DNA of 64,000 nt from Candidatus Hadersleviella danica. GTDB lineage: Bacteria > Chloroflexota > Anaerolineae > Promineifilales > Promineifilaceae. Below the pieces are notes generated by a model. It made no database searches. It was given only the letters and a program-made list of their open reading frames with translations, and was not told the DNA's origin. Where the stretch lies: the NCBI GenBank assembly GCA_016711405.1, contig JADJSZ010000005.1, positions 138,100-202,099 of the forward strand, written 5' to 3'. A program made the position numbers and the translations under genes. Below, in pieces: positions 34,097 through 43,211 of the stretch (position 1 is its first letter; each line of letters starts with the position of its first letter).

Positions 34097-37000
34097 CTAA
34101 TACGACTCACACACGGCCGTGACCTCCCCCTCCCCAATATAGGTTTGCCACTCCGCCTCGGTTAACTCGCGGTTGGCAATGCCACAAGCCATATCTTGCC
34201 ACGCCTCGAGGCTGGCCAACCATTCCAGCAGTTGCCCGTCGGCGCCAGCCGAGGCGAGGTAATAGCCATCGGCCGTGAAAGCCAGCCCAGAGACCTCGTC
34301 TAAATGCTCTTCCAGAGAGACCGCCAGCCGTTGCCGCGCAGGCACATCCCAGAAAATGAGGGTGCGGTCGGTGCTGGCTGTGGCCAACATTTGCCCATCG
34401 GGGCTGAATTGCACGGCCGTAATCAGCCCATTGTGGCCCCCTTGCGGAGCCGAAAGTGCATTGCCGCTACTCATCTCCCACAATACCAGCGTGTTATCGC
34501 CACTGGCTGTAGCCAGCAAACTATGGTCGGCCGTAAAGGCCAATTGGGTGATGAAATCCGCCTGAAACTGTCCTTCGGCCGTGGCGGATAGGGTGTGGCG
34601 CAAAGTGAACTCGTGTGTATCGCCGCCGCTGAGTTCCCACACCAAAGTTTGCCCTTGGTCGCACACATTTTTGTCTTCCGTTTCGACCGGCTCCAGCCCC
34701 TGCCGCTTCGTCCTCGGCCGTGCTGGTGCGGTGGCAACCCCCTGCGGCCAAGTATTGGCCATCTGTGCTAAAGGCGAGGCTAACCAAATCTTCATCGGGC
34801 AAGCGCAAGGGGGCGAGGGCGGCCGAGCCTGTCGCCAAATCCCACAGATGCAATTCTGAGGCGGGGCACACTTCATCGGCCGTGGCACAGCCGACCGAGG
34901 CCAACCAACGGCCGTCGGAGCTAAAGGTGGCGGCGCGGATGGGGCCGTTGTGCAAGCCGAGCAGTTGGGGGGGCACGGCCGCTGTCACATCGGGCCACCA
35001 GACGAGTTCGTAGAGTGGGGGGGCATCAGCATCTTCCAGAGGGGTGTTGTTGCCAAAGGCGGCGGCACTGCGGCCGTGGCTGGCCAACCGCACCTCCTCA
35101 AAAGCATCTGCTTGGGGCAATTCGTGGAAGGTTGAAGGGCGTGCGCTCTCATCGGTGGGCAAAATGACCACCGCCCCTTCTAACAGATAAACCAAATCTT
35201 CTTGGTCATTATAAGTCAACCCTTCGATGGGTTCCCCCACTGAAGCCATGACCTGTTGCAGTTGGGGGCTGGTTTGCAATTGCCACAACAGCACCGAGCC
35301 ATCGCGGCTGGCAGAAGCAACCCTATCGCCTGTGGGATTAAACTGAGCCGCCCATACCCAATCGGTGTGTTGGGTGAACGGGCCAGCGATGCGGGTTTGT
35401 GCTTGCCAATCCCACAAAATGAGCGAGCCATCGCGGCTGGCGGAGATGAGATAGGGGTCGAGCGGGGCAAAATCGAGCGAGAGAATCCAGTTGGAGTGGC
35501 CGAGTAATGTGCCCAAGCGCTCGCCGCTGGCCACATCCCACAACATAATCACGCCTGAATCGTCGCCCGAGGCCATGACCGTGCCATCGGCCGAGAGGGC
35601 GAGGGCGTTGATTTCGGCCGAGTGCGCTTCTAAGATGCGGGTGGGGGTGCTCGGCCGTCCGGGGCTGGAAATGTCCCAGAACATGATTTTGCGGTCTGCG
35701 CCTGCCGAGATGAGCGTTTGGCCATCGGGCGTGACCAGCAGGGCGTAAATGCTGTCGGTGTGGCCACCTTGGGGGGTGGAGAAGCGCACGGGTTGGCCGA
35801 GCTTGGTAATGTCCCAGATGACGATGGTGCGGTCTCTGCTGGCGGTGGCCAAAAAGCGGCCGTCGGTGGGGTTGGTGCTGGGAATGAACACGGCCGCATT
35901 CACCGCATCGCGGTGGCCGCGCAAAAAGGAGAGCCGCGCAGGGGCTTGTCCACTGGCCGCATTGGAAATATCCCACAAAATGACGCTGTTGTCGTAGCTG
36001 GTGGAGGCCATCAGCTCTTCTTCGGGGCTAAAGACGACGCGGCGCACCCAATTGTTGTGGCCTGTTAAGGGGGAGCCAATGGGTTCGCCTGTGGTGGGGT
36101 TCCACAGACGCACGTTGTTGTCGTAGCCCCCTGAGGCGAGGAGTTGGCCATCGGGCGAATAGTCTACGGTGAAGACGCGCTCGTTGTGCCCTGTCAGGGC
36201 GGCTTGGCGGACGAGGGTGGCCTGACGGCCGAGGCTTTCTAAGATGGCCAGTAAGACACTGCGCCCTTCGATGGTATCGGCCGTGGATAGCGAGTGCAGG
36301 CTGAGGAGGAGTGCCAAATCGGTTTGTTCTTGGCGCAAGCTGAATCCTTGGGCGGCCAATCTGCCCGCCAGCGCTTGGAGGGCGTTGTATTCTGCTTGGG
36401 CGCGTGCCTCGGCGGCCTCATCGGCTTGTTGTTGGGCTTCGGCCGCGCTTTGGCGGGCTTCGGCTTCGGCCGTGCTGGCGAGTTGGGCTTGGGTTTGGGC
36501 TTCGAGCTGGCTTTGGCGGGCTTCGGCCTCGGCCGCACGGGCAAGGTCAGCTTGGGTTTGGGCTTCGTCAAGGGCGGCGACGGCCGTGGCTTGGGCGACA
36601 ACGGCCGTGGCCTCGGCCAATACCGCCCGCGCCGCCTCTGTTTGCACCAAATCTGTTTGCGCAAGGGCTTGGTTGCGTTGGTTGTAGGCCACAAACGAGG
36701 CCAAGAGGGTGTAAACGAATAGCCCCCCCAACACCGTGAGGGCGATGCGTTGGCGGCGCAATTGGCGTTCCCGCTCTTGACGCAAGGTTTGCTCGCTTTG
36801 GGCGAGTTCTTCCGCCATTTTGAGCCGTTTGGCTTCGTTTTCGACGCGCTCTTGGGTGCGGCGGGCTTCTTCGGCTTCGCTAATCTGCAAAAAATCGCGT
36901 TCTACATCGGTCAGGCTGGGGTCGTTGCGGTAGCGCAGGGATTCTTCGAGCAAGTCGCCGCGCCGCAGGCGGCTTTTTTCGCGCCCCGAAGCGAGCCATT

Positions 37001-38506
37001 GTTGGGCGGCCGTGGTCAGCCGCAAGCGCTGTTGCTGGTTGGCGCGTTCCTCTTCCAGCCATTCGACAAAGAGCGACCAATCGAGGGCGAGGGCTTCGTG
37101 AACGAGGTCGAATTGGTCTTCGGCGGGGCTGGTGCGGGAGGCAATGTGGCGGATGAGCCGCTGGCGGGTGAGTTGAACCAGCATTTCGTCAATGCGTTCG
37201 GGGGCACCGCCCACTGTGTGTAGCTCGCGCCGCCGCCGCCGCACCACTTCGACTCCTGTGGGTTCGCTGGGAACGGCAAAGCGGAGGAGGAGTTTTTTGA
37301 GGATGAGCCGGTCGTCGGGGCGCAAATCGCGGTAGAGTTGGTTGGCGGTGGTGACGAGGGAGTTACGGCCGCCGCCGACGATGTTGTAGGCATCCCATGT
37401 GATGCGATTGTGGTCGCGCACATCCCACAAGCGCAAAAGGGTGAATTGGAGGAGGGGTAGGGCGCTTTGTTCGGCACTCACATCTTGCAGGAGCCGGGTG
37501 ACAAGCCCCTCATCAAAGCGCAAGCCGATGGCGGCGGCTGGTTTTTCAATCACTTCGCGCAGTTCGGCCGTGGTGGGGGGGGTGATGCGGACGGTGGAGA
37601 GGTTGAGCAGTTTTTGTAGCTCGGGCCATTGGGTGCACAGGTTTTCGTAATCGCTGTGCATGGCGATGAGCAAAACGTGGTGGGCTTGGTTGGGCTGGGT
37701 GAGGTGGGTGAGGTTGGCGATGAAGGCGTGGCGGCTTTCTTCGTCTTGGCAACGGGTGAAGAGTTCCTCGAATTCATCTATGAAGAGGACGGCCGTGCGG
37801 GTCTGGGTGTTGTCGCGCAGTTGATTATCGAGTGTGGTGGTGAGGGTGCGCGGGTCGCTTTGGAGGGCTTGGATGTGGCTGTCGAGGTCGGCCGTGTTTT
37901 CGCCAAAGAGGAGCTTGGCGAGGACGCGCAATGGCTCGGCCGTGGGGGAAATGGGGGGAAGTAGTGCCATTGGCCGCTATCGGTGGAGAGGCCATCGGCC
38001 GTGGTTTTTACGTCGGAGCCGATGGGGAGTTCGCCTGCTTTGAGGCGAGGGAGCAAGCCCGCGAGGACGAGGGAGGATTTGCCGCTCCCCGAGGGGCCGA
38101 TGACGGCCGTGAAGCGGTGTTTGCTGATGCACTCGATGGCAAGGGTGGTTAGCCGTTGGCGGCCGAAAAATTGATTTTGGTTGGCTTCGCTAAACGAGCT
38201 GAGACCGAGATAGGGGCAGAGGCTGTCGGGCAGTTCGGGGGCGTAGCTAAAGTCATATTCGTCGAGAGTGGCATCAAACTCTTCGTGTCCCCAGCGGTAG
38301 AGCATGGTTGACCAGTAGTCAATCATGTTTTGCGCCGCCCAGCGGTCGTCTTCGATATCAATGAGAACCCCGGTGGAGCTGGCCCGGTTGACAAAGGTGA
38401 CGACATCGGCCGTCATTTGTGCGGTGGGGCCTTCGGCACGGAAGCGGCGCAACAAGTCGCGGTGCAGGTCGCGCATGGCGGTGAGGGAGGGGTAGGGTTC
38501 GAGCAT
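34097..38506 (-). CDS. nSTAND NTPase with C-terminal WD40 propellers (two frameshifts)
   Basis: A signal-sensing STAND protein of about 1450 residues. The ATG at 38506 opens an N-terminal helical domain (LTAMRDLHRDLLRRFRA), then an nSTAND NTPase: Walker A IGPSGSGKSSLV, Walker B AVLFIDEFEELF. A coiled coil (SEQTLRQERERQLRRQR), one membrane span (ALTVLGGLFVYTLLASFVAY), Ala/Glu/Gln repeats (AEAEARQSQLEAQ), and ten or more WD40 repeats follow (for example FTVDYSPDGQLLASGGYDNN). Frameshifts lie near 37950-37965 in G runs and near 34735-34745 in a C run. Effector unknown; related proteins mediate signalling and some cell suicide defence. Confidence 0.8.
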
Positions 38507-38563
38507 GAGGATGCGAAGAGAGGGGGGAGTGAGTGAGTAGTAAGTAGTGAATAGTAGATATAT

Positions 38564-38686
38564 TTTGACAATGTTAGTTAGGCTGCTTTGCGCCCCTCTC
38601 CCCAAGGAGAGGGCCTGCTTCCCTCTCCAGGGAGAGGGGCAGGGGGTGAGGAGGCCTGGAGGGCTTGGTAATTTAACATTGTCAAA
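38564..38686. mobile_element. MITE-like element, 123 bp, ends matching the IS701 relic
   Basis: The 13-base inverted ends TTTGACAATGTTA (38564-38576) and TAACATTGTCAAA (38674-38686) enclose a GC-rich interior with several CCCCTCTCC/GGAGAGGGG arms (38594-38637). It has no coding capacity. The same 13-mer lies at 17458-17470, exactly at the end of the IS701-type relic, and suggests mobilisation by that family. No clear target duplication is seen. It is 58 bp upstream of the nSTAND gene's start. Confidence 0.7.
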
Positions 38687-38714
38687 GCAGTGAGTAGGGA
38701 CTATTCACTACTTA

Positions 38715-39194
38715 CTATTCACTAATGCCTGTGTGATAGGTCTCATAAGCTACTATTCTACCGGCGCGAAGGGGCAGGGTTACGCGGGGAAATGGGTCGC
38801 TGGCGCGTAGAAGCCATGCGCTGGGGTGCTGGGTGAAGCCGATTTTGGGGTAGTAGCCGACAGCTTTGGGGGCGGCGAGCAGGATGAGCATGGAGCGTGG
38901 CCCCATTTGGGCACGGGTTTGGGCAATCATCTCGGTGCCGATGCCTTGGCCTTGGTGGGAATCGCGCACGGCCAAATCGGAAAGATAGCCGACGTAGGCA
39001 AAATCGGTGAGGGTGCGGGAGATGCCGACGAGGAGGTCGCCTTCCCATGCGGTGACGATGAGGTTGGCATGGGCGAGCATTTCGGCGACGATGTGGGGGT
39101 CGTCTATCGGCCGTCTTTCCCCCAGTGTGGAGGCGCGATAAAGCTCAATGACCTGTTCTAAATCGAGTTGGTTGCCATATTGGTAGGTAATCAT
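38715..39194 (-). CDS. GNAT-family N-acetyltransferase
   Basis: A 159-residue acetyltransferase. It begins MITYQYGNQLDLEQVIELYRASTLGER (N-terminal GNAT helix), then IVTAWEGDLLVGISRTLTD, the strand YLSDLAVRDSHQGQGIGTEMI which carries the acetyl-CoA binding R/Q-x-x-G-x-G/A signature, and MLILLAAPKAVGYYPKIGF with the typical late strand and helix. Substrate is unknown. It lies beside a small membrane protein gene on the same strand, 18 bp apart, and may be translated with it. Confidence 0.92.
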   Translation of the reverse strand: MITYQYGNQLDLEQVIELYRASTLGERRPIDDPHIVAEMLAHANLIVTAWEGDLLVGISRTLTDFAYVGYLSDLAVRDSHQGQGIGTEMIAQTRAQMGPRSMLILLAAPKAVGYYPKIGFTQHPSAWLLRASDPFPRVTLPLRAGRIVAYETYHTGISE

Positions 39195-39212
39195 GGTGGG
39201 TGGGGAAGGGGA

Positions 39213-39533
39213 TTAGAGACGGCCGATGACGACAAAGCCTGCGACGCAGACGATGAGAACCATGAGCATGGAGAGGCTGAGGAGAATGATGAGCCAGAGG
39301 GGCACGGCCGCTTCGGCAAACCATTTGTGGGCGACCCAGCGATTGATGAGGCTGGTGAGGCCGACGGTGGTAACGGCCGCGAACAAGCCAAAACAGGCCA
39401 AAATGGGTGTGGCTTCGGCTTCGCTGAAGCCATTGAGGGCGACGAGGAGGCCAATGCCGCCCACGCCGCCCAATATGCTGAGGATGACCCCCGAAATGAC
39501 TAAGGCAATGAGTGAGAGAATAGCCCAGACCAT
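39213..39533 (-). CDS. Small membrane protein of unknown function
   Basis: I do not recognise this 106-residue protein. Three hydrophobic segments are visible: VWAILSLIALVISGVILSIL, ATPILACFGLFAAVTTVGL and LIILLSLSMLMVLIVCVAGFVV. The short basic or acidic loops between them give no further clue. It precedes the GNAT gene in the same direction with an 18-bp gap. A hairpin of GTAACTT repeats lies just upstream. Confidence 0.55.
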   Translation of the reverse strand: MVWAILSLIALVISGVILSILGGVGGIGLLVALNGFSEAEATPILACFGLFAAVTTVGLTSLINRWVAHKWFAEAAVPLWLIILLSLSMLMVLIVCVAGFVVIGRL

Positions 39534-39547
39534 GTGGTTGCTCGTAG

Positions 39548-39608
39548 GTTGCAGGTTACAAGTTACAAGTTACAAGTCGTTTACCACTTGTAACTTGTAA
39601 CTTTCAAC
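39548..39608. repeat. GTAACTT heptamer hairpin, third copy
   Basis: TTGCAGGTTACAAGTTACAAG, loop CGTTTACC, and the return ACTTGTAACTTGTAAC. The stem matches 18049 and 46240 but the loop differs. Confidence 0.8.
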
Positions 39609-39634
39609 AAATAGGGTGATGAAAAATTGTGGAC

Positions 39635-40381
39635 TTACCTTTTTAGCCCCTCATCATATACCCCGCGCAGGAGGTGCCAGCGGATTTTGGCCGCTTCGGC
39701 AAAGGTGGTGAGGTAGTCGGTGAAGACGACGTGGGTGCCAGCCATGTCTATCCAGTTGGCGCCGACAACGCCGATGGTGTAGCCAAATTTGCGGGCCAAC
39801 ACAAGGGCTTCGATGTCGAAGGCCCAGCGGTCTACGCGGGCACGGCCGAAGATTTTCTCGGCCGCTTCGGCCGTGAACGCCTTGAAGCCGCATTGCGTGT
39901 CCCAAATGCCGGGCACAGCCATGATTTGGATGAAGAGATTGCCCAAATTGCCCAGCACGCGCTTAATGAACGGTTGCGGGGTGGCTTGGCGGGCGTTGGG
40001 GTGGTCTTTGCCATCGCGGGAGCAAATGACGACGGCATGGCCTTGCTCGAACAACGGCCGCATCTCGTCGAAATGGCTCATGTCGGTCGAGTTATCGGCA
40101 TCGGTGAAGAGGCGGATTTGGCCTGTGGCGGCCAACATGCCTTCGCGCACGGTGTACCCTTTGCCCTTGTTTTCCAAGCGGTTAATCCAACGAAGGTTTT
40201 CTTTACCCTCGGCGAACTGTTCTAGGACGGCCAGCGTGCCATCTTTGACCCCATCTAACACCACCAAGACTTCCCACGAGTAGGGTTGAGCGGTGAGGTA
40301 GTTGTAAACTGCTTTGAGCGTGGCCCCAAGACGGGCTTCTTCATTGTAAGCAGGGATGATGACGGAGAGATAAGGGGGCAT
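39635..40381 (-). CDS. GT2-family glycosyltransferase (dolichyl-phosphate glucosyltransferase/ALG5-like)
   Basis: A 248-residue GT-A enzyme that should add a sugar to polyprenyl phosphate on the cytoplasmic side. The start MPPYLSVIIPAYNEEARLG and TVREGMLAATGQIRLFTDADNSTDM (the DXD-type TDADNST) are the ALG5/DPG class hallmarks, followed by WDTQCGFKAFTAEAAEKIF and RWAFDIEALVLARKFGYTI. Products of such enzymes are the donors for GT39-type transferases, one of which lies at 12858, but the link is only inference. Downstream of another GT2 gene on the same strand. Confidence 0.9.
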   Translation of the reverse strand: MPPYLSVIIPAYNEEARLGATLKAVYNYLTAQPYSWEVLVVLDGVKDGTLAVLEQFAEGKENLRWINRLENKGKGYTVREGMLAATGQIRLFTDADNSTDMSHFDEMRPLFEQGHAVVICSRDGKDHPNARQATPQPFIKRVLGNLGNLFIQIMAVPGIWDTQCGFKAFTAEAAEKIFGRARVDRWAFDIEALVLARKFGYTIGVVGANWIDMAGTHVVFTDYLTTFAEAAKIRWHLLRGVYDEGLKR

Positions 40382-40387
40382 GGGGGA

Positions 40388-40485
40388 GGGAAGTGGTTAG
40401 TGGTTAGTGGTTAGTGAGTAGTGAGTAGTCGAGTAATCATCTGGCTGACAAGCTGACTAGCTGACAAGCTGACAGACTAACCGAT
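40388..40485. repeat. GGTTAGT and GCTGACA heptamer arrays
   Basis: Three to four GGTTAGT units, then AGTAGTG units, then GCTGACAA/GCTGACTA units up to the next gene's end. Confidence 0.8.
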
Positions 40486-40495
40486 AGTACTTGCC

Positions 40496-41467
40496 CTATT
40501 TGCTCTCGTCAACAGGGGAGAGGCGAGCCGTTAGTTGGTCGTCGGGCAAGCGGCGGGTGGTTTGGATGTGGCGGCGGGTGCGCCAGAAACGGCAACCTGT
40601 GAGGAGGCCGACGAGTTGGCCACGCAGGGTGGCGCGGGCGGCCGTGCCGCGCCATGCGCCCACTGCCTCGCGGAAGATGTGCCATTGGCCGCGCACAATC
40701 GGCCGCCAATGTTTGCGCCACAGACTGGTGGGGTAGTTCTTCCACAGCAGATAGAGCAAATTGCGCCGGTCGTAATAGCTGGAAAGGGGGCTGGAGGAGG
40801 CTTTGAGCTTGTGGTAGATGACGGCCGTGGGCACATACACCACCCGCCAGCCTGCCAAATTTAAGCGCCAACCTAAATCAACGTCCTCGCAAGAGAAAAA
40901 AAAGGTGTCGTCGAGAAAGCCGACTTGCTCGAGGGCTGTGCGGCGATAGGCCACGGCCGCACCACAGCCACTAAAGACATATTCTTCGCTGTCGTATTGC
41001 CCGACATCTTTCTGCCACACGCCTCGGTTGCCGGGACGGCCGTCTAGCTGGCAGAAATCACCGGCCGTGTGGAAGGTGTCGCGCTGGTCGAAGAGCAAAA
41101 TTTTGCCCACGGCACTCCCCGCTTGGGGGTGGCGGGCCAATCCGCCCAGCAATTCGGCCAACCATGTCGGTTCGGCCTCGGTGTCATTGTTGAGCAAGAT
41201 GATAATTTCACCCACGGCCGCCGCATAACCCGCCACACACGCCCCCGTAAACCCCCGGTTCTCGCCCAATTCCAGCAACCGCACCTCGGGGAACGCCTCG
41301 CGCACATAGGCTTGCGAACCATCGTGCGAGCCGTTGTCTACCAATAAGAGTTCAAACTGTTGGTTGGTTTGGTGGCGCAAACTCATCAGGCACGTTTCCA
41401 GATGGTGACGGCCGTTCCAATGGGGAATGATAATGGAGGCGTAGGGGGAGGCTTGCGGTGGAATCAC
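40496..41467 (-). CDS. GT2-family glycosyltransferase (rhamnosyltransferase-like)
   Basis: A 323-residue transferase of the WsaF/rhamnosyltransferase type. I take the GTG at 41467 as start, giving the classic first strand YASIIIPHWNGRHHL soon after. The nucleotide site LLNNDTEAEPTWL holds the DXD-like motif; FSGCGAAVAYRRTAL and FFFSCEDVDLGWRL supply the acceptor-side ED-Y-x-DxxxR pattern. The reading frame stays open upstream through the 21-bp minisatellite, but the extra 150 residues there (LLSASKR repeats) are repeat-encoded and not part of the family fold. Downstream neighbour on the same strand is another GT2 gene. Confidence 0.88.
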   Translation of the reverse strand: MIPPQASPYASIIIPHWNGRHHLETCLMSLRHQTNQQFELLLVDNGSHDGSQAYVREAFPEVRLLELGENRGFTGACVAGYAAAVGEIIILLNNDTEAEPTWLAELLGGLARHPQAGSAVGKILLFDQRDTFHTAGDFCQLDGRPGNRGVWQKDVGQYDSEEYVFSGCGAAVAYRRTALEQVGFLDDTFFFSCEDVDLGWRLNLAGWRVVYVPTAVIYHKLKASSSPLSSYYDRRNLLYLLWKNYPTSLWRKHWRPIVRGQWHIFREAVGAWRGTAARATLRGQLVGLLTGCRFWRTRRHIQTTRRLPDDQLTARLSPVDESK

Positions 41468-41581
41468 AGGAACCGAGTATAAAATCCTTCTCCTATACAA
41501 GCAACATCTCCGCCAGATGGGCGATTTGCCCTGCCAATGCTGGGCTAAACAAGCAAAACACGGCCGATTTTTTGAGAAAAC

Positions 41582-41922
41582 GGGCAGACGAAAAAGTCGT
41601 TTTGGGGCAGACGAAAGTCGTTTTGGGGCAGACGAAAGTCGTTTTGGGGCAGACAAAAGTCGTTTTGGGGCAGACGAAAGTCGTTTTGGGGCAGACAAAA
41701 GTCGTTTTGGGGCAGACGAAAATCGTTTTGGGGCAGACGAAAATCGGTTCGGGGCAGATGAAAATCGTTTCGGCGACAAAATCGTTTGGGCAGACAAAAG
41801 TCGTTTAGGGGCAGACAAAAGTCGTTTAGAGGCAGACAAAAGTCGTTTAGAGGCAGACAAAAGTCGTTTAGAGGCAGACAAAAGTCGTTTAGAGGCAGAT
41901 AAAAGTTGCAAATGGGCGGGCA
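41582..41922. repeat. 21-bp minisatellite, about 15-16 copies
   Basis: Tandem units of GTCGTTTTGGGGCAGACGAAA with internal drift to GTCGTTTAGAGGCAGACAAAA toward the right. Because 21 is a multiple of three and stops are absent, several frames on both strands stay open (repeating LLSASKR, NDFCLPL, SRFGADE and VVLGQTK). The unit can form a small ACGA-AAG-TCGT hairpin. It lies in the leader region of the GT2 gene, starting about 115 bp from its start codon. Confidence 0.95.
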
Positions 41923-41932
41923 AAAATCGAAC

Positions 41933-42087
41933 GAGGGTTTTTCAAAAGTCCGCAAAGAGAAGCGAACAGAGTTAATGAACCGCGGAGGGCGCGGAGAACG
42001 CGGAGGCTTGCTCCTCTCCGCGCCCTCCGCGTTCTCTGCGGTTCATTCCTTTTTGGCAAGTTCAATCCTGACTTTTGAAAAACCCTG
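41933..42087. mobile_element. MITE-like element with 16-bp terminal repeats and 10-bp target duplication
   Basis: Perfect inverted ends GGGTTTTTCAAAAGTC (41935-41950) and GACTTTTGAAAAACCC (42070-42085) flank a second, inner palindrome (GAACCGCGGAGGGCGCGGAGA and its return CTCCGCGCCCTCCGCG...GCGGTTCA, 41978-42045). The same ten bases AAAATCGAAC lie immediately outside both ends (41923-41932 and 42088-42097), as expected for a target site duplication. No coding capacity. Related inner sequence (GAACCGCGGAGGCGGGAGAAC) is at about 43133. Confidence 0.8.
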
Positions 42088-42133
42088 AAAATCGAACCAA
42101 GACGGCCGCACTCCCTGCTATTTAGGGGTAAGA

Positions 42134-42163
42134 TTACAACTCCAAGGGCGAATAAGATATAAT
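42134..42163 (+). promoter_or_regulatory. Promoter upstream of the Pro/Thr-linker protein gene
   Basis: TTACAA (42134-42139), 18 bases, then TATAAT (42158-42163), 145 bp before the ATG at 42308. Confidence 0.5.
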
Positions 42164-42307
42164 TTGCCCGACCGTGGTGAATAACCAAATTACCTCTGGT
42201 TGCCCCCACTTTTTTATTCAGCCCGTCGCCCCAACTTGAATTGCCATTCACCAATGGCTCATCTTGGGCTTGGTTAGTGGCATTACCCCATTTTAAGAAG
42301 AGGTTCT

Positions 42308-43108
42308 ATGGACAAAAAAATCATTTACTTGCTAGTCGGAGGCATCGTCTTGGCGATTCTTCTGCTGGGCTTTGGCGGCTATGTTTTGTTGAGCGAAGGG
42401 GTGGCCATTGCCCAACCCACGGCCGTGCCATCATCCCCCGCCGCCACCCAAATTGCCGAGGTGGTAGTTGTGGAACCAACGGCCGTTGCCTCGGCCACGG
42501 CCGTCTCCGCCCCCACCGAACTGCCCCCACCCCAAATCCAAGCTTTGCCCACCCACACCCCACCCCCTAGCCCCACCCCCTCGCCCACACCTCTGCCCAC
42601 TGAAACGCCTATCCCCACGGAAACCCCCGTGCCCCCCACGGCCACGGCCGTCCCCGTCGTCGTTCAACCAACGCGTCCACCTGCGACGGCCGTGCCCGCC
42701 ACGGCGGTGCCTACGGCCGCGCCAACGGCCGTGCCCGCCAACACACGGGGCCTTACCGCCTCGTTTGGCATTGAAGGTGGCCCTAGTTTTGGTGCCAATC
42801 AAGAGATTTGGTTCAATTTCACGGTCAATAACTCCTCGGGCGCGGCCGTGCCCTTCAGTGTCCTTGGCGTATATCCCAAAAAAGGTGGCACTTATCGCCC
42901 CGAATTTATCCAAGCCAGTTGGGGCGGCAACCCGACCGATGCCATCTCCACCAGTGGCCTTGTCTGGCGCGACAACATCAAAATTGGCGAATCGGGAAGC
43001 TACACCCTCCAACTAGCTATCTGCTTTGATGCCTCCTACCAATCCTGCAAAGCAGGCGGCGGCACATGGGTCTTCCTCTCGGGGGATGTGCCTGTTACCA
43101 TCAATTAG
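42308..43108 (+). CDS. Membrane-anchored protein with Pro/Thr-rich linker and beta-sandwich domain
   Basis: A 266-residue envelope protein. Residues 5-30 are a single span (IIYLLVGGIVLAILLLGFGGYV) that could be an anchor or signal. Residues 35-150 form a low-complexity linker of TAVP, PTPT and TATAV units. The last 115 residues look like an immunoglobulin-like or CARDB-type beta domain (LTASFGIEGGPSFGANQEIWFNF, VNNSSGAAVPFSVLGVYP, GSYTLQLAICFDASYQSCKAGG). Such a layout is common in Chloroflexota surface proteins. Function unknown. AGAGG precedes the ATG. Confidence 0.75.
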   Translation: MDKKIIYLLVGGIVLAILLLGFGGYVLLSEGVAIAQPTAVPSSPAATQIAEVVVVEPTAVASATAVSAPTELPPPQIQALPTHTPPPSPTPSPTPLPTETPIPTETPVPPTATAVPVVVQPTRPPATAVPATAVPTAAPTAVPANTRGLTASFGIEGGPSFGANQEIWFNFTVNNSSGAAVPFSVLGVYPKKGGTYRPEFIQASWGGNPTDAISTSGLVWRDNIKIGESGSYTLQLAICFDASYQSCKAGGGTWVFLSGDVPVTIN

Positions 43109-43211
43109 GACTTGAGTAAATGGTGACTTATTGAACCGCGGAGGCGGGAGAACGTAGAGAAATTCCCAGACAACTCCACTACTCTACTACTCCCCCTATT
43201 CATGAAGCGAT

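Noticed and set aside
38585..38640. Rho-independent terminator for the GNAT gene
   Set aside because: The GGAGAGGG arms lie inside the MITE-like element and have no T-tract.
41582..41922. CRISPR array
   Set aside because: Units are contiguous 21-mers with no unique spacers, and no cas operon is near; it is a minisatellite.
41468..41923. 150-residue N-terminal extension of the GT2 gene with LLSASKR repeats
   Set aside because: The frame is open only because the repeat unit is 21 bp and lacks stops. The family fold begins at the GTG at 41467.
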